From: Pseudomonas poae
Lineage (GTDB): Bacteria; Pseudomonadota; Gammaproteobacteria; Pseudomonadales; Pseudomonadaceae
Assembly (NCBI RefSeq): GCF_001439785.1
Contig: NZ_JYLI01000003.1
Location: forward strand, 124,001-188,000
Direction: 5' to 3'
Length of the DNA: 64,000 nt
Shown here: piece after piece, positions 35,673 through 45,169 of the stretch
How positions within the stretch are numbered: position 1 is the first letter of the stretch
How the letters are laid out: each line of letters opens with the position of its first letter
The notes under the pieces: model-generated
Seen by the model: only the letters and a program-made list of their open reading frames with translations
The model's database searches: none
Told to the model about the DNA's origin: nothing
Position numbers and translations under genes: made by a program

Positions 35673-36016
35673 GGTCTGCGCGCTAACCCCGCGTACGCTT
35701 TAAATGTGGGAGGGGGCTTGCTCCCGATAGCAGTGGGTCAGCTACGTATAAGCTGACTGACACTCCGCTATCGGGAGCAAGCCCCCTCCCACATGTGCAT
35801 CTCCATTTGTCTGATGGATATCACACTGCTTTTGCTCTGCTTTGGCTTTTGATCTGAAGCGCCCCGTCAACCACGCGGGCCGGGGTGCGGGCACACCGAG
35901 CCGCCGTTACCGCAGCAACGGATATGTACACCACAACCCCCTCCTGACCAGCCAGCGATTGGCGCTAACCCCACATCGGGTCTAGCGTGTACCCATCGAC
36001 TGTAAAGGAGACCACT
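35673..36016. other. Gap with a REPIN and the leader of the next gene
   Basis: No gene is supported in these 344 bases. A REP pair occupies 35705-35793. The remainder leads into the small secreted-protein gene; a loose pair TTGGCG / TAGCGT (18 bases apart, about 35962-35991) could be its promoter but is weak. Confidence 0.6.
35705..35793. repeat. REPIN-type paired REP palindrome
   Basis: Outer arms TGTGGGAGGGGGCTTGCTCC and its complement, with the shared GATAGC/GCTATC extension, enclose about 40 bases. It follows prfC. Confidence 0.85.
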
Positions 36017-36262
36017 GTGCGAAATGTTCATTACGCCATCCCTTTGGTATTGGTGGCAGCGCTCGGCTTGACGGCTTTACCCGCGTCGGCGGAGCTGGGT
36101 GTTCCCCAATGGAAAGACACCGGCCCCGTCACAAAGAGAAAGCAGAACGAGGTCAACTCAGGCAGTTGGAAACCGCAGTCTCAGCCCACAGACATCAAGG
36201 ACCCGGAAAATCCCATCAACGAAGGCGAAGACAGTGAAACCTTTGACGACGGGGAAACCTGA
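36017..36262 (+). CDS. Small secreted protein of unknown function
   Basis: An 81-residue protein: a 25-residue signal peptide (hydrophobic core IPLVLVAALGLTALPASA, cut after ASA) and a hydrophilic mature part of 56 residues rich in Pro, Asn and acidic residues, without cysteine, so probably disordered in the periplasm. The GTG start (36017) has a perfect AAAGGAG six bases upstream, which decides the start over an open frame reaching to 35987. I do not recognise the family. Confidence 0.7.
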   Translation: MRNVHYAIPLVLVAALGLTALPASAELGVPQWKDTGPVTKRKQNEVNSGSWKPQSQPTDIKDPENPINEGEDSETFDDGET

Positions 36263-36272
36263 GTCACGCAAT

Positions 36273-36318
36273 AAAAAACCCCTCCTGCCAGGCTGATGCG
36301 CAACCTGACGGGAAGGGC
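36273..36318 (-). terminator. Terminator of the dpp operon
   Basis: Read on the minus strand, CCCTTCCCGTCAGG pairs with CCTGGCAGGAGGGG (two mismatches) around an 11-base loop and is followed by six T. It lies 47 bases after the dppF stop. Confidence 0.8.
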
Positions 36319-36334
36319 TGTAGAACGCGGTTTA

Positions 36335-36360
36335 CTGTAGGCGCGAGCTTGCTCCTGCAG
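36335..36360. repeat. Single REP-like palindrome
   Basis: CTGTAGGCGCGAGCTTGCTC with complementary CTGCAG end, four bases past the dppF stop. Confidence 0.5.
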
Positions 36361-36364
36361 GAGG

Positions 36365-37336
36365 TCAGGCCACGAATTGCTCTGCGTAGTGGCAAGCCAC
36401 CTGCCGATTATCCAGCGGGCGCAACATCGGCTCCTCGGTGCTGCACCGTGCTGTCGCGTACGGGCAGCGCTTGTGGAACGCGCAGCCGGACGGCGGGTTC
36501 AGCGGGTTGGGCAGCTCGCCGACGATCTTGATCTTCGGCTTGTTCGGGTCCGGATGGATCGTCGGGGTAGCCGAGAGCAGTGCCTGGGTGTACGGGTGGA
36601 GCGGACGCGCGTAGATGTCTTCCTTGGGGCCCACCTCAACCGGGCGGCCGAGGTACATCACCATCACGTCGTCGGCAACGTGCTGCACTACCGCCAGGTT
36701 GTGGGAGATGAACACGTAAGCGGTGTTGAACTCCTGCTGCAGGTCCATGAACAGGTTGAGCACCTGGGCCTGGATCGAGACGTCGAGCGCCGAGGTCGGT
36801 TCGTCCGCCACCAGCACCTTGGGTTGCAGCATCATGGCGCGGGCCAGGGCGATACGCTGGCGCTGGCCGCCGGAGAACATGTGCGGGTAGCGCTGATAAT
36901 GCTCGGGGCGCAGGCCCACCTGCTTCATCATCGCCTGCACTTTCTCGCGGCGCTCGGCGGCGGACAGATCAGTGTTGATCAGCAGCGGCTCGCCGAGCTG
37001 GTCACCGACTTTCTGGCGCGGGTTCAACGAGGCGTATGGGCTCTGGAACACCATCTGCACGTCTTTGCGCAGTTGCTTGCGCTGGGCCTTGTCGGCGCCG
37101 GCGACTTCTTGCCCTGCGATTTGCAGCGAGCCCGAAGACGGCTCTTCGATCAGCGTCAGAGCGCGGGCCAGGGTGGATTTGCCGCAACCTGACTCGCCTA
37201 CCACGGCGAGGGTCTTGCCGGCTTCCAGTTCGAACGACACACCATTGAGCGCGCGTACCAGCGCGTGGCCCTTGAACAGGCCACGGGACACTTCGTAGTG
37301 ACGGGTCAGGTCGCGGGCGGTAAGAACGACGGCCAT
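36365..37336 (-). CDS. dppF: Dipeptide ABC transporter ATP-binding protein DppF
   Basis: A 323-residue ATPase of the peptide-transport (PepT) family. Walker A GESGCGKST, signature FSGGQRQRIALARAM, Walker B VLVADEPTSALD, H-loop FISHNLAVV. The C-terminal oligopeptide-transporter extension contains the conserved cysteine cluster CAFHKRCPYATARC, which in some family members binds an iron-sulfur cluster. Its ATG shares one base with the dppD stop (TAATG). It pairs with DppD to power DppBC. Confidence 0.95.
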   Translation of the reverse strand: MAVVLTARDLTRHYEVSRGLFKGHALVRALNGVSFELEAGKTLAVVGESGCGKSTLARALTLIEEPSSGSLQIAGQEVAGADKAQRKQLRKDVQMVFQSPYASLNPRQKVGDQLGEPLLINTDLSAAERREKVQAMMKQVGLRPEHYQRYPHMFSGGQRQRIALARAMMLQPKVLVADEPTSALDVSIQAQVLNLFMDLQQEFNTAYVFISHNLAVVQHVADDVMVMYLGRPVEVGPKEDIYARPLHPYTQALLSATPTIHPDPNKPKIKIVGELPNPLNPPSGCAFHKRCPYATARCSTEEPMLRPLDNRQVACHYAEQFVA

Positions 37337-38304
37337 TACGCCACCTCCTGGTTCAAGGGGTAGAAGCAGCGCGCCAGGCTGTTGGTTTTAGGGTCGAGTG
37401 TCGGGCGCTGGGTACGGCAGTTGTCCTGCACGTACGGGCAGCGCGGCGACAACAGGCAGCCTTGTGGACGGTCATAGCGGCCCGGCACGATGCCCGGCAG
37501 GGTGGCCAGGCGCGTGGCGCCAAGGCTGTGCTCGGGGATCGCCTTGAGCAGCGCTTCGCTGTAGGGGTGCGCCGGGATGTCGAACAGTTGCGGCACCTGG
37601 CCGACTTCCACGGCCTGGCCTGCATACATCACGCAGACGCGCTGGGCGGTTTCGGCCACCACCGCGAGGTCGTGGGTGATCAGCACCAGGCCCATGTTCT
37701 GCTCTTTCTGCAGGGCCAGCAGCAGTTCCATGATCTGTGCCTGGATGGTCACGTCCAGCGCAGTGGTCGGCTCATCCGCGATCAGCAGCTTGGGCTCGCC
37801 GGCAATCGCCATGGCGATTGCCACACGCTGGCTCATCCCGCCGGACAGTTGGTGCGGGTAGGCGTCCATACGGCTGGCGGCGCCCGGGATCTCGACTTTT
37901 TCCAGCAACTCGATGGCACGTTTGCGGGCTTGCTTGCCGGACATTTTCAGGTGCAGGCGCAGCACTTCTTCAATCTGGAAACCCACGGTGTAGCTGGGGT
38001 TCAACGCGGTCATCGGGTCCTGGAACACCATCGCCAGGTCTTTGCCGACGATCTGGCGGCGCTGGCGGTTGCTCAGCTTGAGCATGTCCTTGCCGTCGAA
38101 GGTCAGCGCATCGGCGGTGACGATGCCGGGGTGCTCGATCAGGCCCATCAGCGCCATCATGGTCACGGATTTACCCGAGCCCGATTCGCCAACGATGGCC
38201 AGTACTTCGCCTTTGTCGACCGAAAGGTCGAGGCCGTCGACCACCGGTACGGCGGTCTTGTCGCCGAAGCGCACATTGAGATTCTTGATTTCTAACAGTG
38301 ACAT
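37336..38304 (-). CDS. dppD: Dipeptide ABC transporter ATP-binding protein DppD
   Basis: A 322-residue ATPase, partner of DppF. Walker [10 protein letters not shown], signature [15 protein letters not shown], Walker [14 protein letters not shown]-loop LITHDLAVV. The C-terminal cluster [14 protein letters not shown] parallels that of DppF. The ATG at 38304 has GAGGAG eight bases upstream, ten bases after the dppC stop. The P-loop has Val where most have Thr after GKS, which is common in DppD. Confidence 0.95.
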   Translation of the reverse strand: MSLLEIKNLNVRFGDKTAVPVVDGLDLSVDKGEVLAIVGESGSGKSVTMMALMGLIEHPGIVTADALTFDGKDMLKLSNRQRRQIVGKDLAMVFQDPMTALNPSYTVGFQIEEVLRLHLKMSGKQARKRAIELLEKVEIPGAASRMDAYPHQLSGGMSQRVAIAMAIAGEPKLLIADEPTTALDVTIQAQIMELLLALQKEQNMGLVLITHDLAVVAETAQRVCVMYAGQAVEVGQVPQLFDIPAHPYSEALLKAIPEHSLGATRLATLPGIVPGRYDRPQGCLLSPRCPYVQDNCRTQRPTLDPKTNSLARCFYPLNQEVA

Positions 38305-38314
38305 GGAAATCTCC

Positions 38315-39232
38315 TCAGGCGGCGTTCTTGAGTTTCGGGTCCAGCGCATCGCGCAGGCCGTCGCCCATCAAGTTGATTGCCAGCACGCTGAGCAAAATGG
38401 TCAGACCCGGCAGGCTCACGACCCACCAGGCGCGTTCGATGTAGTCACGGGCCGAGGCCAGCATGGTGCCCCACTCCGGGGTTGGCGGTTGCACGCCAAG
38501 GCCGAGGAAGCCCAGGGCGGCTGCGTCGAGGATCGCCGAGGAGAAGCTCAGCGTGGCCTGCACGATCAGCGGCGCCATGCAGTTGGGCAATACGGTGATG
38601 AACATCAGGCGTGGCAAACCGGCACCGGCCAGGCGCGCGGCGGTCACGTAGTCACGGTTCAGTTCGCCCATCACCGCCGCGCGGGTCAGACGCACATAGG
38701 ACGGCAGCGAGACGATGGCGATGGCGATCACGGTGTTGATCAGGCCAGGGCCGAGGATCGCGACAATGGCAACGGCCAGCAGCAGCGACGGCAGGGCCAG
38801 CATGATGTCCATCAGACGCATGATGGTCGGCCCGAGCAAGCGCGGGAAGAACCCGGCGAACAGGCCCAGCAGGATGCCCGGGATCAGCGACATCACCACC
38901 GACGACAGGCCGATCAGCAGCGACAGGCGCGAGCCCTGGATCAGGCGCGAGAGCAGGTCGCGACCCAGCTCATCGGTGCCGAGCAGGAACTGGATCTGCC
39001 CGCCTTCGAGCCACGACGGCGGGGTCAGCAGGAAGTCACGGTACTGCTCGCTGGGGTTATGCGGCGCAACCCAGGGGGCGAAGATCGCGCAGAACACGAT
39101 CAGCAGCATGAATGCCAGGCCGGCAACCGCGCCTTTGTTTTTGGAGAAGGCTTGCCAGAATTCTTTGTACGGGGACGGGTACAGCAGGCTTTGATCGACT
39201 GCCGACGCTTGTGTAGGTGTGGTCATGGTCAT
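38315..39232 (-). CDS. dppC: Dipeptide ABC transporter permease DppC
   Basis: A 305-residue inner-membrane permease with six membrane segments and an N-terminal OppC-type cytoplasmic tail ([19 protein letters not shown]). The EAA loop is [22 protein letters not shown]. It forms the pore with DppB. Starts at 39232 or, with better Shine-Dalgarno spacing, at the ATG two codons later (39226). Four bases separate it from the dppB stop. Confidence 0.94.
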   Translation of the reverse strand: MTMTTPTQASAVDQSLLYPSPYKEFWQAFSKNKGAVAGLAFMLLIVFCAIFAPWVAPHNPSEQYRDFLLTPPSWLEGGQIQFLLGTDELGRDLLSRLIQGSRLSLLIGLSSVVMSLIPGILLGLFAGFFPRLLGPTIMRLMDIMLALPSLLLAVAIVAILGPGLINTVIAIAIVSLPSYVRLTRAAVMGELNRDYVTAARLAGAGLPRLMFITVLPNCMAPLIVQATLSFSSAILDAAALGFLGLGVQPPTPEWGTMLASARDYIERAWWVVSLPGLTILLSVLAINLMGDGLRDALDPKLKNAA

Positions 39233-39236
39233 GATC

Positions 39237-40247
39237 TCAGCGCTGGTGACGGATGCGTGGGTTGGCGAAGCCGTAGAGGATATCCACCACGAAGTTCACC
39301 AGGATCACCAGGCAGGCGATCAGCAGGATGCCGTTTTGCACCACCGGGTAGTCCCGCGCGCCAATGGCTTCGATCAGCCATTTGCCGATGCCGGGCCACG
39401 AGAAGATGGTTTCGGTCAGGACCGCACCGGCCAGCAGCGTGCCGACTTGCAGGCCAACCACGGTGAGCACCGGGATCAGCGCGTTGCGCAGGCCGTGGAC
39501 GAACACCACGCGCGCCGGCGACAGGCCCTTGGCCTTGGCGGTACGGATGTAGTCCTCACGCAGCACTTCGAGCATGGACGAACGGGTCATCCGCGCGATC
39601 ACCGCCAGCGGAATGGTACCCAGCACGATGGCGGGCAGGATCAGGTGGTGCAGCGCATCCCAGAACGCGTCCGGCTCGTCAGCCAGCAGCGTGTCGATCA
39701 GCATGAAACCGGTGCGCGGCTCGATGTCGTAGAGCAGGTCGATACGCCCGGACACCGGAGTCCAGCCCAGGCTTACCGAGAAGAACATGATCAGGATCAG
39801 GCCCCACCAGAAGATTGGCATCGAATATCCCGCCAGGGAGATGCCCATCACCCCGTGGTCGAACAGGGATCCTCGCTTGAGTGCCGCGATCACCCCGGCC
39901 AGAAGGCCCAGGATGCCGGCGAACAACAGGGCGGCCATGGACAGTTCCAGGGTCGCGGGAAAGAGAGCGGTGAACTCGGTCCACACGCTGGTGCGCGTGC
40001 GCAGCGATTCGCCAAGGTCGCCCTGGGCGAGCTTGCCGACATAGTCCAGGTATTGCGCATACAGGGGCTTGTTAAGGCCAAGGCGCTCCATTGCCTGTGC
40101 GTGCATCTCGGGGTCGACGCGGCGTTCGCCCATCATGACTTCTACGGGGTCGCCGGGGATCATGCGAATCAACGCAAACGTCAGCAACGTGATGCCGAAG
40201 AACGTGGGGATCAGTAACCCCAGTCGGCGGGCAATAAAACTAAACAT
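39237..40247 (-). CDS. dppB: Dipeptide ABC transporter permease DppB
   Basis: A 336-residue permease. It begins with the OppB-family N-terminus MFSFIARRLGLLIPTFFGIT and contains LIRMIPGDPVEVMMG, and the EAA loop YIRTAKAKGLSPARVVFVHGLRN. About six membrane segments. GAGG lies about ten bases before the ATG at 40247. A perfect hairpin (40284-40309) separates it from the upstream binding-protein gene. Confidence 0.94.
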   Translation of the reverse strand: MFSFIARRLGLLIPTFFGITLLTFALIRMIPGDPVEVMMGERRVDPEMHAQAMERLGLNKPLYAQYLDYVGKLAQGDLGESLRTRTSVWTEFTALFPATLELSMAALLFAGILGLLAGVIAALKRGSLFDHGVMGISLAGYSMPIFWWGLILIMFFSVSLGWTPVSGRIDLLYDIEPRTGFMLIDTLLADEPDAFWDALHHLILPAIVLGTIPLAVIARMTRSSMLEVLREDYIRTAKAKGLSPARVVFVHGLRNALIPVLTVVGLQVGTLLAGAVLTETIFSWPGIGKWLIEAIGARDYPVVQNGILLIACLVILVNFVVDILYGFANPRIRHQR

Positions 40248-40283
40248 CTTGTCGTTTACCTCAATCAGCCGGTTAGGCAGGTT

Positions 40284-40309
40284 CGGCACCGTCAATGTCG
40301 ACGGTGCCG
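40284..40309 (-). other. Intercistronic hairpin between dppA and dppB
   Basis: Perfect 10-base arms CGGCACCGTC / GACGGTGCCG with a six-base loop and no T run. Likely reduces or stabilises transcripts so that the binding protein is made in excess over the permease. Confidence 0.65.
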
Positions 40310-40323
40310 AGCGTTTCTCTTAT

Positions 40324-41919
40324 TTACTTCACCTGGGTGGTGGCGAAGTTATTTGTGGTCAGAGGGCTTTGGATATAACCCTCGACGTTTTTACGCATGG
40401 CGGTGAACATTTTCGGGTAGGCCATGGGAATCCAGGGTTGATCCTTGTCGAAAACGTCCATGGCCTGTTCATAGAGTGCGGCGCGCTGGGCGGGTTCAGA
40501 GATTGCGCGCGCCTTGTCGATCAAGTCCTGAAACTCTTTGTTACACCAGCGGGCGTAGTTTTCGCCGTTTTTGGCTGCATCGCAACTCAAGTTGGGCGTG
40601 AGGAAGTTATCCGGGTCACCGTTGTCACCGGCCCAGCCGGCGGAAACCATGTCGTGCTCGCCGTTTTTAGCACGCTTGAGCATTTCGCCCCATTCCATAA
40701 CTTTGATATTCAGCTTCAGGCCAATCTGCGCCAGATCCGCCTGCATGCGCTGGGCGCCGAGCATCGGGTTGGGGTTGGTCGGGCCGCCGCCGTTACGGGT
40801 GAACAGGGTGAACTCGGTGCCTTCCGGCACGCCCGCTTCCTTGAGCAGGGCACGGGCCTTGTCGAGGTCGCGAGGCGGGTTTTTCAGCTTGTCGCTGAAG
40901 CCCAGCAGCGTCGGCGGGTAAGGGCCGGTGGCGTCGACGGCGTTGCCTTTGCCATACAGCGATTCGTTGTAGCCCTTTTTGTCGAACGCAATGTTGATCG
41001 CGTGGCGCACCCGTGCGTCGCTCATGTACTTGTGGGTGGTGTTCAGGGCGGTGTAGGCGGTGGTCATTGCCGCCAGTTCAGCGACCTTCAGGTTCGGGTC
41101 GTTCTTGATACTGGGCAGGTCATCGGGCTTGGGATACAGCGCGATCTGGCACTCGTTGGCCTTGAGCTTTTGCAGGCGCACGTTGTTGTCGACCGCAATG
41201 GCCAGGATCAACGGGTCGGCTGGAGGCTTGCCACGGAAATACTCCGGGTTGGCCTTGAAGCGCACTTGGGCGTCTTTCTGGTAGCGGGTGAAGATGAACG
41301 GTCCGGTGCCGATCGGCTTACTGTTGAGCTCGTCGGTCTTGCCGGCAGCGAGCAGCTTGTCGGCGTATTCGGCGGAGTGGATGGCGGTGAACGGCATCGC
41401 AACATCGGCCAGGAACGGTGCTTCAGGGCGCGTCAGCGTGAAGACCACGGTGTGGTCGTCGGTCTTCTCTACGCTCTTGAGCAGATCCTTGAAGCCCATG
41501 CTTTCAAAGTACGGGTAGCCCACGTTGGACTTGTTGTGCCACGGGTGTTTCGGGTCCAGCTGGCGCTGGAAGCTCCAAAGCACGTCATCGGCATTCATGT
41601 TGCGCGTGGGTTTGAAGTAGTCGGTGGTGTGGAACTTGACGTCGTCACGCAGATGGAACGTGTAGGTCAGACCGTCCTCACTGATTTCCCAGGAGGTGGC
41701 GAGCGCGGGCACGATCTCGGTAGTGCCGGGCTTGAAGTCCACCAGGCGGTTGAACATGGTTTCGGCCGCGGCGTCGGCGGTGACGGCGGTGGTGTACAGC
41801 ACCGGGTCAAAACCTTCCGGGCTGGCTTCGGTGCAGACCACCAGCGGTTTGGCCGAAACGCCGATCGCAACGCTCAACAGCGCAGCAGCAATGGCGGCTT
41901 GTAGCGGGAGCATTTTCAT
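40324..41919 (-). CDS. dppA: Dipeptide-binding periplasmic protein DppA (permease-proximal)
   Basis: A 531-residue SBP_bac_5 family protein. Signal peptide MKMLPLQAAIAAALLSVAIGVSA, then KPLVVCTEASPEGFDP. Family landmarks are TWEISEDGLTYTFHLR-type region (about 75-90), KFHTTDYFKPTRNMNADDV, SKPIGTGPFIFTRYQKD, and GWAGDNGDPDNFL near residue 435, which lines the ligand pocket. It is the most divergent of the four paralogues here and the only one directly ahead of dppBCDF. A perfect hairpin without T run lies between opdP and this gene. Confidence 0.92.
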   Translation of the reverse strand: MKMLPLQAAIAAALLSVAIGVSAKPLVVCTEASPEGFDPVLYTTAVTADAAAETMFNRLVDFKPGTTEIVPALATSWEISEDGLTYTFHLRDDVKFHTTDYFKPTRNMNADDVLWSFQRQLDPKHPWHNKSNVGYPYFESMGFKDLLKSVEKTDDHTVVFTLTRPEAPFLADVAMPFTAIHSAEYADKLLAAGKTDELNSKPIGTGPFIFTRYQKDAQVRFKANPEYFRGKPPADPLILAIAVDNNVRLQKLKANECQIALYPKPDDLPSIKNDPNLKVAELAAMTTAYTALNTTHKYMSDARVRHAINIAFDKKGYNESLYGKGNAVDATGPYPPTLLGFSDKLKNPPRDLDKARALLKEAGVPEGTEFTLFTRNGGGPTNPNPMLGAQRMQADLAQIGLKLNIKVMEWGEMLKRAKNGEHDMVSAGWAGDNGDPDNFLTPNLSCDAAKNGENYARWCNKEFQDLIDKARAISEPAQRAALYEQAMDVFDKDQPWIPMAYPKMFTAMRKNVEGYIQSPLTTNNFATTQVK

Positions 41920-41954
41920 TCAGAGCCCTCTGCAATCGATGGGACCAGACAAAC

Positions 41955-41989
41955 GTATACGGCGGGCTCCTGGGAGCCCGCCGTATACC
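41955..41989 (-). other. Intercistronic hairpin between opdP and dppA
   Basis: Perfect 16-base arms GTATACGGCGGGCTCC / GGAGCCCGCCGTATAC with a two-base loop, starting ten bases after the opdP stop; no T run on the minus strand. Probably stabilises opdP mRNA or lowers read-through. Confidence 0.7.
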
Positions 41990-41998
41990 TGGTGCTAA

Positions 41999-43393
41999 TT
42001 AAAGGATGTTGAACGGGATGGTGGTGACCAGGCGGAATTCACGCAGGTTACCGTCAGACTGGTTTTCGCTGGCGCGGTGAGTCACGTAGGTAGCGCGAAG
42101 GGTGGTGGCTTTCAGAGGGCCACTCTGGATGGCGTAGGAGCTGCCAACGCCGTATTCCTGGTGGTGCTCGCCGTTCTGGGACTGGATGCCGTTGTAAGCG
42201 AAGCCTTTCACGCCACCGTCGCCGGTGTAGTGGGTGCCGTCGATGCCCCAGCCACGAGCCGAGTAGATGTTGAACTTCAGGCCTGGCACGCCGTATTCGG
42301 CCATGTTGATGCCATAGGCAACCTGGAAGGACTTCTCGTTCGGACCGTTGAAGTCAGAGGTCAAGGAGTTGGCCAGGTAGATGCCGTTGGTTTCGTGCAG
42401 GTAGTCGAAGTACTCGTTACCGTTCACTTGCTGGTACGAGAAGGTCAGGCTGTGAGCCTGGTGAGTCAGGCCGAGCGACAGCGAGTAAGTATCGTTGTCG
42501 ATCTTGCCCATCAACTTTTTGCCTTCGTCGACGGTCTTGTAGTAGTTCAGGCCGGTGGTCAGGCTCAGTTGCTGGCTGTCACCCAGTTCATGGGTAGCGC
42601 CGAAGTAGTACTGGTTCCAGAAGTCTTTGACCTGAGCGCCGAAGAAGCTGGTTTTCAGGCTCTTGAACGGCTGGTAGTTCACGCCTGCGGTGTAGACGTG
42701 GTCGGCTTCCTGGCCGTTGCCGTATTCGGTACGGAATTTCGACAGGCTCTGCTCGGTACGTGGCGATACGCGGTCGAAGTAAGCGCCCTGGAACGACAGG
42801 TTGCTGAACTCTTCGCTGTTGAGGGAAAAACCTTCAAAGCTCGACGGCAGCGCACGGTTGCCGATGGTGTCGACGATGCCGCTGCTGAAGTTTTGACGGC
42901 CGGCGGTCAAGGTGGTGTTCGAGACACGGAACTTGACGTTGGCCAGGCCCAGTTTGCTCCACTGGTCGACTGCGTCGCCGTCGGAGTCGGCCAGGGTACG
43001 GTTGGAGCCACCCTTGATGTCACGTTTGCTGCGGTCCAGCACGATTGCGTTGTAGGCCGCCACTTCGGTAGCTACGCCCACGGTGCCCTGAGTAAAGCCC
43101 GAGCTCAGGTTGAGGATGGTGCCTTGTACCCAGTTGGTACGGTAGGCGTCAGTGCGTGCTTCACCGTGCTTCTGGTAAGTGAACTTGCCGCCACGAAACC
43201 GTTGTTCGTTGGAGAACCAGTTACGGGTGGTACCGCCCAGGCTTGCGCCGTCGACAAAACCCTTGGCTTCGCTTTGGGCGCTGGTGCCTGCCAGTGTGGT
43301 AGGAACGAAGTCCTGGCTTTGCGTGTCGGCGAAGGCGGTTGCCGTGATGCTGCTGATGGCCAGGGCCAGAAGCGCTTTGTTGCTCAGTTTCAT
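41999..43393 (-). CDS. opdP: OprD-family outer-membrane porin, peptide uptake (OpdP-like)
   Basis: A 464-residue substrate-specific porin. Signal peptide MKLSNKALLALAISSITATAFA; the mature part has the OprD pattern of alternating strands, the RTNWVQGTILNLSSGFTQG first strands and the GRQNFSSGIVDT region, ending in the outer-membrane sorting Phe-Asn-Ile-Leu type terminus. In P. aeruginosa the porin encoded among the dppA genes (OpdP) takes up Gly-Glu and other dipeptides; location here supports the same role. GGAG lies eight bases before the ATG. The leader carries a hairpin and a 12-base palindrome. Confidence 0.88.
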   Translation of the reverse strand: MKLSNKALLALAISSITATAFADTQSQDFVPTTLAGTSAQSEAKGFVDGASLGGTTRNWFSNEQRFRGGKFTYQKHGEARTDAYRTNWVQGTILNLSSGFTQGTVGVATEVAAYNAIVLDRSKRDIKGGSNRTLADSDGDAVDQWSKLGLANVKFRVSNTTLTAGRQNFSSGIVDTIGNRALPSSFEGFSLNSEEFSNLSFQGAYFDRVSPRTEQSLSKFRTEYGNGQEADHVYTAGVNYQPFKSLKTSFFGAQVKDFWNQYYFGATHELGDSQQLSLTTGLNYYKTVDEGKKLMGKIDNDTYSLSLGLTHQAHSLTFSYQQVNGNEYFDYLHETNGIYLANSLTSDFNGPNEKSFQVAYGINMAEYGVPGLKFNIYSARGWGIDGTHYTGDGGVKGFAYNGIQSQNGEHHQEYGVGSSYAIQSGPLKATTLRATYVTHRASENQSDGNLREFRLVTTIPFNIL

Positions 43394-43477
43394 GGGTGGA
43401 GCTCCTTTGGTTCTCTTTTTTTATGCCGGTCTTTTTAGGTGAACCGGCTATTGGGTGTGTAACTCGTTCAAGCTGTT

Positions 43478-43489
43478 GCAAACGTTTGC
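43478..43489. promoter_or_regulatory. Candidate LacI-family operator upstream of opdP
   Basis: GCAAACGTTTGC is a perfect 12-base palindrome centred on CG, 85 bases ahead of the opdP start. The form is that of LacI-family operators and shares AAACGTTT with the fruB operator at 18720. No cognate regulator gene is adjacent. Confidence 0.45.
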
Positions 43490-43564
43490 TGTAGGAAATT
43501 TCGCTACAAAAAGCCGCACGTCTGCGCGAGAGCCCGATTCGCTCTCTGCAATCCGGTTAGTTTC

Positions 43565-45169
43565 TTATGGGTTGATACTGACGCCCGAGAACACGTTGCG
43601 GCCGAAGGGGCTCACTTTGAAACCTTCGACTTTGGTGCTTAACGGCTGATTGACCGTCGAGTGGGCGACTGGCGTGATCGGCACCTGGCTTTTAAGCAAT
43701 ATCTGCGCCTGTTTGTACAAAACGGTGCGTCGTTCGCGGTCGGTGACGACCTTGGCTTGCTTGATCAGCTTGTCGTAGGCCGGGTCGCACCACATGGAGT
43801 AGTTGTTCCCGCCGATGGCGTCGCAGCTGTAGAGCGTGCCCAGCCAGTTGTCCGGATCACCATTGTCACCGGTCCAGCCGATCAGGCTCACATCGTGCTC
43901 ACCGTTCTTGGTGCGCTTGATGTATTCCCCCCATTCGTAGCTGACGATCTTCACTTTCAGGCCGATCTTGGCCCAATCGTTCTGCAGCATTTCAGCCATC
44001 AGCTTGGCGTTGGGGTTGTAGGGACGTTGCACCGGCATGGCCCACAGGGTGATTTCGGTGCCTTCCTTCACGCCGGCGGCCTTGAGCAGTTCCCGGGCTT
44101 TTTCAGGATTGTAGGCAGCGTCCTTGATGCTGTCGTCGTAGGACCACTGCGTGGGCGGCATGGCGTTGACCGCCAGTTGCCCCGCGCCCTGGTACACGGC
44201 GTTGAGGATGCTCTGCTTGTTCACCGCCATGTCCAGCGCCTGGCGCACTTCGAGCTGGTCGAACGGTTTGTGGCGCACGTTGTAGGCGATGTAGCCCAGG
44301 TTGAAGCCAGGTTTGGTCAGCAATTGCAGGTTCGGGTCGGCCTTGAGCGCGTCGACGTCGGCCGGGCGCGGGTGCAGGGTGACCTGGCATTCGCCGGCCT
44401 TGAGCTTTTGCACACGCACCGACGCATCGGTGTTGATGGCGAAGATCAATTGGTCGAGCTTGACCCGGCTTGGGTCCCAATACTGCTTGTTGGCTACATA
44501 ACGGATCTGCGAATCCTTCTGGTAGCGCTGGAACACGAACGGGCCGGTGCCGATCGGCTTCTGGTTGATGTCGCTGGGCTTGCCTTCCTTGAGCAGCTGC
44601 TCGGCGTATTCGGCCGAGAGGATGGAGGCGAAGCTCATGGCGATGTTCTGCACGAACGCGGCATCGACCGTATTCAGGGTCATGACCACGGTGTACGGGC
44701 CGGTTTTCTCGACCTTGGCGATGTTCTTGTTCAGGCTCATCCCGTTGAAGTAGGGAAACTCGGTGGGGTAGGCCTTGCGGAACGGATGCTCGGCGTCAAG
44801 CATGCGGTTGAAGGTGAACAACACGTCGTCGGCATTGAAATCCCGCGTCGGCTTGAATTCCTTGTTGCTGTGGAATTTCACCCCTTCGCGCAGGTGAAAA
44901 GTGTAGGTCAGGCCGTCTTCGGAAATGTCCCACTTGGTCGCCAGGCCAGGCACCACATTGGTCTCACCCTTTTCAAACTCGACCAGGCGGTTGTACAGCG
45001 GCTCGGCCGCGTCGTTGTCGGTGGCCGTGGTGTATTGCGCGGTGTCGAAGCCTGCCGGGCTGCCTTCGGAGCAGAACACCAGGCTCTTCTTGTCGGCGGC
45101 CTGGCCCAGCGTGGCCGCAGCCAGCAGGCTGGTGCCGAAAATCGCGGATAGAACGGTGGTATGGCGCAT
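43565..45169 (-). CDS. Dipeptide-binding protein, DppA paralogue
   Basis: A 534-residue periplasmic SBP_bac_5 protein. Signal peptide MRHTTVLSAIFGTSLLAAAT with cleavage near LGQAA, mature LVFCSEGSPAGFDTAQYTTA. It shares with the two upstream paralogues QKPIGTGPFVFQRYQKDSQI, GAGQLAVNAMPPTQWSYD, ITLWAMPVQRPYNPNAKLMA and GWTGDNGDPDNWLGTLYSCD, and the ending SPFGRNVFSGVSI. By position it corresponds to the P. aeruginosa dppA copy just upstream of opdP. It presumably delivers a different dipeptide set to DppBCDF. Confidence 0.9.
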   Translation of the reverse strand: MRHTTVLSAIFGTSLLAAATLGQAADKKSLVFCSEGSPAGFDTAQYTTATDNDAAEPLYNRLVEFEKGETNVVPGLATKWDISEDGLTYTFHLREGVKFHSNKEFKPTRDFNADDVLFTFNRMLDAEHPFRKAYPTEFPYFNGMSLNKNIAKVEKTGPYTVVMTLNTVDAAFVQNIAMSFASILSAEYAEQLLKEGKPSDINQKPIGTGPFVFQRYQKDSQIRYVANKQYWDPSRVKLDQLIFAINTDASVRVQKLKAGECQVTLHPRPADVDALKADPNLQLLTKPGFNLGYIAYNVRHKPFDQLEVRQALDMAVNKQSILNAVYQGAGQLAVNAMPPTQWSYDDSIKDAAYNPEKARELLKAAGVKEGTEITLWAMPVQRPYNPNAKLMAEMLQNDWAKIGLKVKIVSYEWGEYIKRTKNGEHDVSLIGWTGDNGDPDNWLGTLYSCDAIGGNNYSMWCDPAYDKLIKQAKVVTDRERRTVLYKQAQILLKSQVPITPVAHSTVNQPLSTKVEGFKVSPFGRNVFSGVSINP

